Counted from the first letter of the stretch, positions 1 to 5,690 are shown. The stretch: 7,511 nt of DNA from Benthortus sp964440495 (GCA_964440495.1 CAYTSD010000047.1:1-7511), one strand, 5' to 3'. Notes: generated by a model not told the origin, from the letters alone. Numbers and translations are program-made.

Positions 1-116
1 CTCATTCCTGCTGCTAAGCTTCCAAGAATGACTTCAACTGGTACACGGGTACCTTTGATTACAGGCTTGCCGTGCATTATTTTCTCGTCGATTACTATTC
101 TATCTAGATGCATCAT
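1..116 (-). CDS. DUF433 family protein, N-terminal part (cut by left window edge)
   Basis: Reading the minus strand from the ATG at 116 gives 38 uninterrupted codons to the window edge. The peptide begins MMHLDRIVIDEKIMHGKP and continues with a VIKGTRVPVEVIL stretch and LAAGM. The pattern ID-x-x-(I/V)-MHGKPVIKGTR-(V/I)-PVE is the hallmark of DUF433, a small winged-helix-like protein of roughly 70-110 residues. In archaea and bacteria it is often encoded next to a PIN-like (DUF5615 or VapC-type) nuclease and is regarded as the antitoxin of that pair. The partner, if present, would lie beyond the left edge and cannot be seen. A second ATG follows directly at 113, so the first residue is uncertain by one codon. 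A TTTAAA box at 138-143 lies about 25 nt upstream of the start, which suggests a leaderless mRNA. Family assignment is from motif memory; the toxin-antitoxin role is inference. Confidence 0.82.
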   Translation of the reverse strand, partial: MMHLDRIVIDEKIMHGKPVIKGTRVPVEVILGSLAAGM

Positions 117-137
117 GTAAACTAGTTATAAAGCAGT

Positions 138-143
138 TTTAAA
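138..143 (-). promoter_or_regulatory. Candidate TATA box for the DUF433 gene (leaderless)
   Basis: TTTAAA on the minus strand is centred about 25 nt before the ATG at 116, the usual archaeal TATA-to-transcription-start distance. The transcript would therefore begin at or very near the start codon. A second A/T box (minus-strand TTTATA, about 126-131) is too close to the ATG to serve. No ribosome site is seen upstream of the ATG, in keeping with a leaderless message. Confidence 0.5.
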
Positions 144-166
144 CGCTTCCCTCGGATATAAATTAC

Positions 167-1501
167 CTAAAGAACTTGGTTTGTGATGGGGGATATTATT
201 TTCTCCATCTTTTCTAGGAATTCCTCTATTCTAGGCTTTACTTCTATTTCGTGGGCGGGTTTGAAGAGGGCTGGGTTTGGGTCTTTGAGTAGATGGCCTG
301 TGCATACGCATACAATCGGTTTATCTATGTCTATTTCACCGTTTTCGGCGAGCTTCTTGACTCCGGCGAGTGCGGCGGCTGAGGCTGGCTCTACCCCTAT
401 CCCCTCAAGTCTCGCGAGAGCATGCTGTGCGTCGAGGATCTCTTTGTCTGAGACTGTCTCAACTAGACCGCTGGATTCTTTGACTGCTCTGAGAGCCTTC
501 TTCCAGTTTACGGGTCTCCCTATTCTGATTGCTGTGGCGATTGTCTGTGGCTTGTCAACGGGTTCAAGCGTCTCTTTGCCTTCTCTTACGAGTCTCGCGA
601 AGGGTGAGGCTCCCTCAGCCTGAACGCCTATCATCCTTGGAAGACCACCTGTCAACCCGCTTTGATGAAGCTCCTTGAAGCCCTTCCATATCGCAGCTAT
701 GTTGCCGCAGTTTCCAACAGGTACAGCTATGTTTAGGTCGTGGCCGAGCTCTTCAGCGACCTCGAATGCGAGTGTTTTCTGTCCTTCAAGCCTCCAAGGA
801 TTCACGGAGTTAAGTAGGTAGAGGTTTAGGCGCTCAGCAGCCTCGAAAACAAGCTTCAACGCGTCGTCAAAGTTTCCACGCACCTTTACTATTGTGGCTC
901 CATGAGCGATTGCTTGGAAGAGTTTTCCAAAAGCTATGGCGCCTTCAGGTATCGCTACAACGCTTCTGAGACTTGCTCGTGCGGCATAGGCTGCGAGGGA
1001 GGCTGCGGTATTTCCAGTCGATGCGCATATTACCCCATGTGCTCCCAACTCGACTGCCTTTGTGAGGGCTACGGTCATCCCCCTATCTTTGAAGCTTCCA
1101 GTAGGATTAGCCCCCTCAAACTTAACGTAAAGCTCTCTTACTCCAGCCCACCTTGAGAGGTTCCTGCATCTTATTAGAGGGGTTCCACCCTCTCTCAGCG
1201 AGACCCTCCTCGAATAGCTTAGAGGTAGAAACTCCCTGTATCTCCAGACACCCCACTCTCTCCCCTTGAAAGCCTCCCAGCCGCTGATCTCTGGAATCTT
1301 AGGTATAACGTCTAGAAGGTCTCCGCATCTAGCACATCTGTAACCTCGATAATCCGATGGATGCTCTGCTCCGCATGAGATGCAGACAAGCCTTGACGGA
1401 GACTCAGCCTCCAAGCTCTCAGTTCCACCCTTCAGGTAGTTAATAGAATCTCTACAGCCTTTTAAGAATAACTTCGAAAAGGTGTACGATTTTCCGAACA
1501 C
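167..1501 (-). CDS. thrC: Threonine synthase (PLP-dependent, archaeal type with N-terminal zinc ribbon)
   Basis: Catalyses the last step of threonine synthesis, O-phospho-L-homoserine + water to threonine + phosphate, in the cytoplasm. Visible signs: a zinc-ribbon with Cys40, Cys43, Cys56 and Cys59; the PLP-binding lysine in GSFKDRG (Lys138); the substrate/PLP loop ASTGNTAAS (160-168); the glycine-rich phosphate-binding PVGNCGN (261-267); and a late CTGHLLKDP motif (400-408). Together these fit the fold-type II threonine synthase family at full length. The 444-codon frame opens with GTG at 1501, but the first 29 residues look unlike the family. TTG at 1414 (residue 30) is preceded by GGGTGG at about 8-14 nt and by a TATA-like CTTAAAAG near 1459-1468, so the real protein may be 415 residues. 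It is transcribed away from the SIMPL gene and towards DUF433. No other threonine pathway gene is in view. Confidence 0.96.
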   Translation of the reverse strand: MFGKSYTFSKLFLKGCRDSINYLKGGTESLEAESPSRLVCISCGAEHPSDYRGYRCARCGDLLDVIPKIPEISGWEAFKGREWGVWRYREFLPLSYSRRVSLREGGTPLIRCRNLSRWAGVRELYVKFEGANPTGSFKDRGMTVALTKAVELGAHGVICASTGNTAASLAAYAARASLRSVVAIPEGAIAFGKLFQAIAHGATIVKVRGNFDDALKLVFEAAERLNLYLLNSVNPWRLEGQKTLAFEVAEELGHDLNIAVPVGNCGNIAAIWKGFKELHQSGLTGGLPRMIGVQAEGASPFARLVREGKETLEPVDKPQTIATAIRIGRPVNWKKALRAVKESSGLVETVSDKEILDAQHALARLEGIGVEPASAAALAGVKKLAENGEIDIDKPIVCVCTGHLLKDPNPALFKPAHEIEVKPRIEEFLEKMEKIISPITNQVL

Positions 1502-1518
1502 ATTGTCCTAGATGTTGA

Positions 1519-1527
1519 GATTATAGC
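1519..1527. promoter_or_regulatory. TATA-like element in the thrC/SIMPL divergent spacer
   Basis: The 53-bp spacer between the divergent genes holds GATTATAGC, which reads GCTATAATC on the minus strand. Its centre is about 32 nt from the SIMPL ATG at 1555, giving a very short leader. It is about 22 nt from the thrC GTG at 1501, slightly short for a leaderless start. It could serve one or both genes; the SIMPL direction has the better spacing. No strong ribosome site precedes the SIMPL ATG. Confidence 0.35.
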
Positions 1528-1528
1528 T

Positions 1529-1548
1529 TGGTTTAGGCATGGTTTAGG
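1529..1548. repeat. Tandem 9-bp direct repeat TGGTTTAGG x2, possible operator
   Basis: TGGTTTAGG occurs at 1529-1537 and again at 1540-1548, an 11-bp period close to one helical turn. It sits between the TATA-like element and the SIMPL start, where a bound regulator would affect initiation of the SIMPL gene and possibly of thrC. The repeat is read directly; the operator role is inference. Confidence 0.35.
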
Positions 1549-1554
1549 GCGAAG

Positions 1555-2307
1555 ATGAACGTGGGGAAACTTGTTTCAGGAATACTGGTCGCAGTGATGG
1601 TTGCTTCGATAGCGTTGCTTGCAAACGCTGCTCTAACGTCGGCGAACAATACTGTAACCCTAACACAGGTGACAAGCACCACAGCAGGGTTCACAAGGCT
1701 CTCGGTGACAGGCTATGGAACCCTAACCTACAAGCCTGACCAAGCGGTTTTGACCTTCGGGGTTATTGGGCAGGGAGATACGGCTGAAGAGGCATTGGGG
1801 GAATGCAGCTCTAAGGCTGACGCGGTCGTCGAGGCGTTGAAGCGTATCGGGATAAGTGAGGAGGATATGAAGACAACTGGGATAAGTGTTAGCCCCAGAT
1901 ATGACTGGGATGTTAAGCCTCCGAGGATAGTTGGATACGAGGCACACTACTCACTATACGTCCGCGTCAGAGACATAAACCTAGTCGGAAAAGCGATAGA
2001 TACGGCTATTAAGGCTGGAGCGGATACTCTCGGTGGATTAAGCTTCACCTTATCGGAGGACGCTATGCAGAGTCTTCAGAAAGAGGTGATAAAGCTTGCG
2101 ATAGACGATGCAAGGGCGAGGGCCGAGGCAGCTGCAGAGGCGCTTGGAATGAAGATAGTTGGAGTCGAGTCCATAACCCTGAGTCCAAGCTACACGCCTA
2201 CTCCAAGACTAGTGAAAGCTGAGGCAGCTGAAGGCGGAGCTCCACCAATACTTCCAGGAGAGGGAAAACTATCGGCAACAGTCTCAATAATCTACCTACT
2301 CCAATAA
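1555..2307 (+). CDS. Secreted SIMPL (DUF541) domain protein
   Basis: A 250-residue protein with an N-terminal hydrophobic signal segment (about residues 5-30, with a likely cleavage region near ANAALTSA), so it acts outside the cytoplasmic membrane. The rest is one SIMPL/DUF541 domain, starting at SVTGYGTLTYKPDQAVLTFGV (50-70). It continues through a helix rich in Ala/Glu (77-98), the segment KTTGISVSPRYDW (106-118), the GYEAHYSLYVRVRD strand (127-140) and a second Ala-rich helix DDARARAEAAAEALGMK (184-200), and ends with a strand at 240-250. Relatives include bacterial BP26/OMP28-like periplasmic proteins, for which oligomeric channel-like assembly has been described; the biochemical role is generally unknown. 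ATG at 1555 is favoured because the signal peptide starts right after it. The gene is immediately upstream of another exported protein gene, but that gene has its own promoter. Confidence 0.9.
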   Translation: MNVGKLVSGILVAVMVASIALLANAALTSANNTVTLTQVTSTTAGFTRLSVTGYGTLTYKPDQAVLTFGVIGQGDTAEEALGECSSKADAVVEALKRIGISEEDMKTTGISVSPRYDWDVKPPRIVGYEAHYSLYVRVRDINLVGKAIDTAIKAGADTLGGLSFTLSEDAMQSLQKEVIKLAIDDARARAEAAAEALGMKIVGVESITLSPSYTPTPRLVKAEAAEGGAPPILPGEGKLSATVSIIYLLQ

Positions 2308-2310
2308 TCT

Positions 2311-2324
2311 CCTTCCATTTTTCT
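2311..2324 (+). terminator. Pyrimidine/T-rich terminator after the SIMPL gene
   Basis: CCTTCCATTTTTCT starts 4 nt after the SIMPL stop codon and contains a run of five T in a pyrimidine stretch. This fits the T-rich, hairpin-free terminators of archaea. It lies just before the promoter of the next gene. Confidence 0.4.
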
Positions 2325-2333
2325 CATAGGGAA

Positions 2334-2342
2334 TATTTTTAA
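2334..2342 (+). promoter_or_regulatory. TATA box for the CFI-box protein gene
   Basis: TATTTTTAA, inside GAATATTTTTAAG, lies about 50 nt before the TTG start. Transcription would begin near 2363-2366 and leave a leader of about 25 nt, enough to hold the ribosome site at 2373-2378. A second A/T-rich stretch (ATTAAAAAAG, about 2355-2364) is too close to the start to leave room for that site. Confidence 0.5.
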
Positions 2343-2372
2343 GCAGGAAATTCTATTAAAAAAGCCAAGTTA

Positions 2373-2378
2373 GAGGTG
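2373..2378 (+). promoter_or_regulatory. Ribosome binding site deciding a TTG start
   Basis: GAGGTG is a direct complement of the archaeal 16S 3' end (CACCUC). It ends 10 nt before the TTG at 2389, which supports this rare start codon, and that start places a signal peptide at the N-terminus. Confidence 0.6.
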
Positions 2379-2388
2379 TGCCCTTAAT

Positions 2389-4176
2389 TTGGGTAAAAGA
2401 TTCCTTAAAATATTTGTCCTATCGCTTACAATATTTTTCTTGATAATTTCTCCGATGGCTTTGAACAATGTGTCAGCACGTCAACCTTCCAAAGACTTCG
2501 TGCTATCCTATAACGAAAGACATTACGACGCTATCATGAATGGGTTAGGAACATTCGGCTCCCAGAGAAGAATAAATAAAACAGCCACAATCCAAGCTGG
2601 ACAATTTTGGGTAACCAAAGACTGGTATATAGACATAGTGCACAGTTGGTACATATATAAGTATCGTAATCTAAACTGCGCCGTAAACTATGAGGATTCC
2701 CTCTCCCCCTATATAATGTGCTTTAAGGGAGATGCTAGAAGAGGGGTTATTGGAGACATACTGAATCCTGGTGATTATTCGGAGGAAGTGAATAATAAGT
2801 ATCTTAAAGAGGCAGGCACTATAGTATACGTTCTCTATCATGGATGGGAATTCTATCCTAAGAATAGATATGCTTTCGATGAACTTGTTCAAAGCATGGT
2901 GAAGAATCTAACGAAAGGCTGTCCTACTCCTACCTATACCTGTAACGTGGATACTCTAGCCTATAAAGGAGCCGCGATAGTGGAGTATGAACAGAGTCAA
3001 GATAATGACTACAACATTCAGAAATTTGACGAGGTTCATATATTCCTTGACCTACCTGACAGCGACTCATATATACTAATCCATCTTACAGGAGAGACTC
3101 ACCATTATAGAGTTCCAACCCTGTTTGTCGGAGTCTATGATCCTGAGGCTTTGAAGATTGATTTGTGGGAGCATGTTGATTTTCTTTTAACTGAGGAAGC
3201 TGAGTCAACGACATCTACTTCGACGAAGACTACATCCCAGATTACAACTACTAGCAGTAAGCCAACTACTCAGATTGCGACGACTACTAGCGTTAAATCG
3301 TCTCAGCCTTTCAATTTCCAGCTCTCTGTGACTCCAAGCTCACTAACGCTTAGGCCTGGAGAATATGCAACTGTCGCCATCACCGGCTCTCTAGTCTCAG
3401 GTGAGGCGGAGCCAATAATCCTGACAGCAGCTGGACTCCCCTCAAGCGCCTCCTACACGATTAATCCAACAATCATAACACCTCCAGACACAGCGATACT
3501 TGAACTAACAATCGACAGCCCTGGAACCTATACTGTAATCATTCAGGGACAGGATGGAGGAGTGACTAGACAGACAGCGCTCAGCATAAGAGTCGAAGAG
3601 CAAAGCCAGTGCATAATAGCTACGGCTGCCTTTGGGTCGGAGATTGCTCCTCAGGTTCAGGTCCTAAGAGGATTCAGAGACGGATTCGTGGCTCCAACAT
3701 TCGCGGGCGGAGAGTTCCTGAAAGTATTCAACGCCTTCTACTATTCTTGGAGTCCCTACGTGGCTGGAGTTGAGCGTCAAAACCCGCCGCTGAGAGAGCT
3801 GATTAAAATAGCCATATATCCTCTAATCTTCTCCTTGGAAGCTTCAAGACTTGCCGCCCAGCCATTCTCCACATGGCCTGAATTCGCCGTACTCGTCTCA
3901 GGAATCACTGCAAGCATCCTCATAGGACTGATATACTTATCTCCACCGCTCCTCGTAGTCTTCCTCCTAGCGAGACACAAGCAGAGAAAATGGAACCTAA
4001 AGCCAATCCACATAATACCCATGCTGCCGGTAAGCTTAACCCTTTACGCCGCAGCGGAGGCAGCGATGTCCCCCATCCTCATGGCCTTCTCATCATCAGC
4101 GGTCGTCCTCTCCTCAATAATCCTCGGAGCCACCATCCCAACAACCATCATCAAGAAAAAGCAAACCTCAAACTAA
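2389..4176 (+). CDS. Large exported surface protein with Thr-rich linker, Ig-like domain and CFI-box C-terminus
   Basis: No enzymatic function is recognised. Order of parts: basic start and hydrophobic signal segment (about 5-30); an exported domain of unknown fold (about 33-270) with two closely spaced cysteine pairs (Cys97/Cys111, Cys178/Cys185) that could form disulfides; a Thr/Ser-rich, probably glycosylated linker (272-303); an Ig-like beta domain (about 308-402, SVTPSSLTLRPGEYATV...); the motif CIIATAAFGSEIAPQV at 408-423 followed by LRGFRDG; then a long helical region (about 436-485) and hydrophobic segments at about 499-528, 541-566 and 568-588, ending in KKKQTSN. The Cys-(F/I)-I-ATAA-(Y/F)-GS motif is the CFI-box seen at the C-terminal end of many archaeal and bacterial exported proteins; its role, possibly anchoring or processing, is not established. 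TTG start is chosen for the GAGGTG site and the signal peptide. It has its own promoter downstream of the SIMPL gene; both products are extracytoplasmic. Confidence 0.88.
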   Translation: MGKRFLKIFVLSLTIFFLIISPMALNNVSARQPSKDFVLSYNERHYDAIMNGLGTFGSQRRINKTATIQAGQFWVTKDWYIDIVHSWYIYKYRNLNCAVNYEDSLSPYIMCFKGDARRGVIGDILNPGDYSEEVNNKYLKEAGTIVYVLYHGWEFYPKNRYAFDELVQSMVKNLTKGCPTPTYTCNVDTLAYKGAAIVEYEQSQDNDYNIQKFDEVHIFLDLPDSDSYILIHLTGETHHYRVPTLFVGVYDPEALKIDLWEHVDFLLTEEAESTTSTSTKTTSQITTTSSKPTTQIATTTSVKSSQPFNFQLSVTPSSLTLRPGEYATVAITGSLVSGEAEPIILTAAGLPSSASYTINPTIITPPDTAILELTIDSPGTYTVIIQGQDGGVTRQTALSIRVEEQSQCIIATAAFGSEIAPQVQVLRGFRDGFVAPTFAGGEFLKVFNAFYYSWSPYVAGVERQNPPLRELIKIAIYPLIFSLEASRLAAQPFSTWPEFAVLVSGITASILIGLIYLSPPLLVVFLLARHKQRKWNLKPIHIIPMLPVSLTLYAAAEAAMSPILMAFSSSAVVLSSIILGATIPTTIIKKKQTSN

Positions 4177-4228
4177 ACCACCACATATTCTTCTTACCAC
4201 TCATCAACCACCTCTTCGCATGGGTTAG

Positions 4229-4241
4229 AAAAAAGGGAAAA
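4229..4241 (-). terminator. T-rich terminator of tRNA-Asn
   Basis: On the minus strand, 16-28 nt beyond the tRNA's CCA end, the sequence reads TTTTCCCTTTTTT. Two T runs (four and six) without a hairpin are typical of archaeal tRNA gene ends. The 80-bp gap between the CFI-box gene and the tRNA holds nothing else that I can recognise. Confidence 0.55.
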
Positions 4242-4256
4242 TTGGGGAATTTATGA

Positions 4257-4333
4257 TGGCGCCGGCGGGTGGATTTGAACCACCGACCAACGGGTTAACA
4301 GCCCGCTGCTCTACCAGACTGAGCTACGCCGGC
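4257..4333 (-). tRNA. tRNA-Asn (anticodon GUU), with encoded CCA
   Basis: Reading the minus strand: acceptor GCCGGCG pairs perfectly with CGCCGGC; T8 A9; D stem GCTC/GAGC; anticodon stem GCGGG with CCCGT (one G-U at the end); loop CTGTTAA with anticodon GTT at its centre; variable TGGTC; T arm GGTGG/CCACC with loop TTCAAAT; discriminator G at 4260; then genomic CCA at 4257-4259. The tRNA body is 74 nt and has no intron. The 5' end at 4333 lies about 29 nt downstream of the centre of an ATTTAAAT promoter element, and a T-rich terminator follows. Confidence 0.97.
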
Positions 4334-4358
4334 TCCGTGAATCGAGGTCGGAGGCTCC

Positions 4359-4366
4359 ATTTAAAT
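4359..4366. promoter_or_regulatory. Palindromic TATA-like box ATTTAAAT shared by tRNA-Asn and the radical SAM gene
   Basis: ATTTAAAT is a perfect palindrome. On the minus strand it is about 25 nt upstream of position 4337, giving tRNA-Asn a 5' leader of a few nt. On the plus strand it is about 31 nt from the radical SAM ATG at 4394, giving a leader of about 6 nt. No other TATA candidate with proper spacing is seen for either gene: AAAATATTTTT at 4381-4391 is too close to the ATG. Use in both directions is inferred from spacing. Confidence 0.5.
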
Positions 4367-4393
4367 CTTCGATGAGGGGTAAAATATTTTTCC

Positions 4394-5500
4394 ATGTCTC
4401 GGATTGATTCCCCAGCCTGGAAGATGCTTTTCATCCTCTACACGACTGGGAGGTGTAATCTCTCCTGCCGCTACTGTGGAGGAAGCTTCAGCCCCAGCCT
4501 CGTTCCCTGGAGCATCCAGTACGATAAACAGCTCCTTAAACAGCTTATTGGGGAAGGAGACGTCGTAGCATTCTATGGAGGTGAACCCCTTCTCAACCTA
4601 GACTTCATCAAATGGGCTGTAGACTCTCTTAACGCTGGAAGGTTTGTTATCCAAACCAATGGGCTTCTCCTAAAGCTGCTTGATGGGGAGACTCTGAGGA
4701 AACTCGACACGATACTAGTATCTATTGACGGTGTTGAGGAAGTTACCGATAGATGGAGGGGGAGAGGGGTCTATGCCAAGGTTATCGAGAATGTCCGTGG
4801 GATTCTCTCAAGAGGTTTTAGGGGAGACCTTGTTGCGAGGATGACTGTGACCGAGCAATCCGACATTTACCGCGATGTCCGCCACCTCCTCAGCCTAAAG
4901 CTCTTCAACCACGTACACTGGCAGCTTAACCTCGTCTGGACGGATAGGAGGAACTGGAGAGACCTCTGGGGATGGATTAGGGGAAGCTATGCCAGAGGAT
5001 TACGCAGGCTGATCGAGGAATGGGTTGAATCCATGTATGAGGGTAGGGTTGAGGGGATAGCGCCCTTCCAAGGGATAGTTAAGAGGCTTCTCGGAGAAGA
5101 TAGGGTGAACCCACCATGCGGCTCAGGAGTAAACTCCTTCACAATCCTAACCAACGGCAGGATTATCGCCTGCCCAATAGCTGTAAGCGAAAAGTGGGCT
5201 GAGGTTGGAAGACTGGGGGACACTGTGAGAGAAGACTTTGAAAACTATACTCCGCCGATAGGTGAGCCATGCACCTCATGCAGCTACTTCAACATCTGTG
5301 GAGGGAGATGCCTCTACACCCACGTCGAGAGACTATGGGGTGAAGAAGGCGTGAAAGCAGTATGTGAAGCCTCAAAACTCATAATAGACCTTCTCAGAGA
5401 AAAACTACTAGAGATACAGAAACTGCTAAGGGAGGGAGTCATAAAGAGACGAGACCTCCTCTACCCATCTTATAACAACACCGTAGAGATAATGCCCTAG
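4394..5500 (+). CDS. Radical SAM/SPASM domain protein, putative peptide-modifying or maturase enzyme
   Basis: A 368-residue radical SAM enzyme that should cleave S-adenosylmethionine with a [4Fe-4S] cluster held by Cys21, Cys25 and Cys28 (CNLSCRYC). The SAM-binding YGGEP motif is at 61-65, followed by the strand FVIQTNG (84-90) and the VSIDG segment (109-113). The C-terminal half is a complete SPASM domain with seven cysteines: Cys242, Gly255-x4-Cys260, Cys293-x2-Cys296-x5-Cys302-x3-Cys306 and Cys324, expected to hold two auxiliary clusters. The layout, with GGRCLY...LWGEEGVKAVCE near the end, resembles the archaeal AF1577-like group annotated as putative peptide-modifying enzymes; I recall this rather than having searched it. 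A lysine/leucine-rich helix and a short tail (about 325-368) follow. ATG at 4394 has no well-placed ribosome site, so the message is probably near-leaderless from the ATTTAAAT box. No precursor peptide, recognition protein or exporter adjoins it, so the substrate is unknown. Confidence 0.9.
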   Translation: MSRIDSPAWKMLFILYTTGRCNLSCRYCGGSFSPSLVPWSIQYDKQLLKQLIGEGDVVAFYGGEPLLNLDFIKWAVDSLNAGRFVIQTNGLLLKLLDGETLRKLDTILVSIDGVEEVTDRWRGRGVYAKVIENVRGILSRGFRGDLVARMTVTEQSDIYRDVRHLLSLKLFNHVHWQLNLVWTDRRNWRDLWGWIRGSYARGLRRLIEEWVESMYEGRVEGIAPFQGIVKRLLGEDRVNPPCGSGVNSFTILTNGRIIACPIAVSEKWAEVGRLGDTVREDFENYTPPIGEPCTSCSYFNICGGRCLYTHVERLWGEEGVKAVCEASKLIIDLLREKLLEIQKLLREGVIKRRDLLYPSYNNTVEIMP

Positions 5501-5507
5501 ACGAGAA

Positions 5508-5516
5508 ATATATAAA
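5508..5516 (+). promoter_or_regulatory. TATA box of tRNA-Ile
   Basis: ATATATAAA is centred about 31 nt before the tRNA 5' end at 5543, so transcription would start near 5537 and leave a leader of about 6 nt. It begins only 8 nt after the radical SAM stop codon, showing that the tRNA is transcribed on its own. Confidence 0.65.
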
Positions 5517-5542
5517 CAGCCCCAAATCAGAATTAGCGACGA

Positions 5543-5633
5543 GGGCCCGTAGCTCAGCCTGGTTGGAGCGTCCGGCTGATATGTGTTCTCAGAGACCGGA
5601 AGGTCGAGGGTTCGAAGCCCTCCGGGCCCACCA
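5543..5633 (+). tRNA. tRNA-Ile (anticodon GAU) with a 13-nt intron and encoded CCA
   Basis: Acceptor GGGCCCG pairs with CGGGCCC; T8 A9; D arm GCTC/GAGC around AGCCTGGTTG; anticodon stem TCCGG/CCGGA; variable AGGTC; T arm GAGGG/CCCTC with loop TTCGAAG; discriminator A at 5630; CCA at 5631-5633. Between the anticodon stem halves there are 20 nt instead of 7. Removing 5582-5594 leaves the loop CTGATAA with anticodon GAT, the standard archaeal tRNA-Ile loop. The unspliced gene is 88 nt without CCA and the mature tRNA 75 nt. No obvious T-rich terminator follows in the next 25 nt. Confidence 0.95.
5582..5594 (+). other. 13-nt tRNA intron at position 37/38 (bulge-helix-bulge)
   Basis: The precursor folds as the splicing endonuclease expects. 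CTGA (5576-5579) pairs with TCAG (5589-5592) as a 4-bp central helix. It is flanked by 3-nt bulges TAT (5580-5582) and AGA (5593-5595), next to the anticodon stem. Cutting after the second base of each bulge releases TGTGTTCTCAGAG and restores a 7-nt anticodon loop. The intron side has almost no inner helix (only G5583-C5588 could pair), so this is a minimal or relaxed bulge-helix-bulge. Confidence 0.88.
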
Positions 5634-5660
5634 CAGTTCAGAATGAGGTCGCCGCAACCC

Positions 5661-5667
5661 TTATAAT
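5661..5667 (+). promoter_or_regulatory. TATA box for the MBL-fold hydrolase gene (leaderless)
   Basis: TTATAAT is centred about 27 nt upstream of the GTG at 5691, so the transcript would begin almost at the start codon. No ribosome site precedes the GTG (ATTACTCG), which agrees with a leaderless message. Confidence 0.5.
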
Positions 5668-5690
5668 TCTAAAAATTAACATATTACTCG

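Noticed and set aside
183..623. Plus-strand 146-codon ORF
   Set aside because: Antisense shadow of the thrC 3' half; it is Ser/Ala-rich without domain features, and the thrC motifs on the other strand are unambiguous.
902..1156. Plus-strand 84-codon cysteine-rich ORF (many Cys/Gly) that resembles a precursor peptide for the radical SAM enzyme
   Set aside because: It lies antisense to the conserved PLP-binding core of thrC, whose Ala/Thr/Ser codons produce Cys and Gly in the opposite frame. It has no promoter or ribosome site of its own and is far from the radical SAM gene.
3202..3300. Repeated ACT/ACG-rich DNA as a tandem repeat or phase-variable tract
   Set aside because: It encodes a Thr/Ser-rich linker using varied codons with no exact repeat unit, as expected for a surface-protein stalk.
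3990..4256. Plus-strand ORF extending past the end of the CFI-box gene towards tRNA-Asn
   Set aside because: Most of it overlaps the CFI-box C-terminus in another frame, and it is His/Asn/Pro-rich and low in complexity. It has no ribosome site, and its end falls in the tRNA terminator region.
4381..4391. AAAATATTTTT as the promoter TATA box of the radical SAM gene
   Set aside because: It is within 3-13 nt of the ATG, so transcription from it would start inside the coding sequence.
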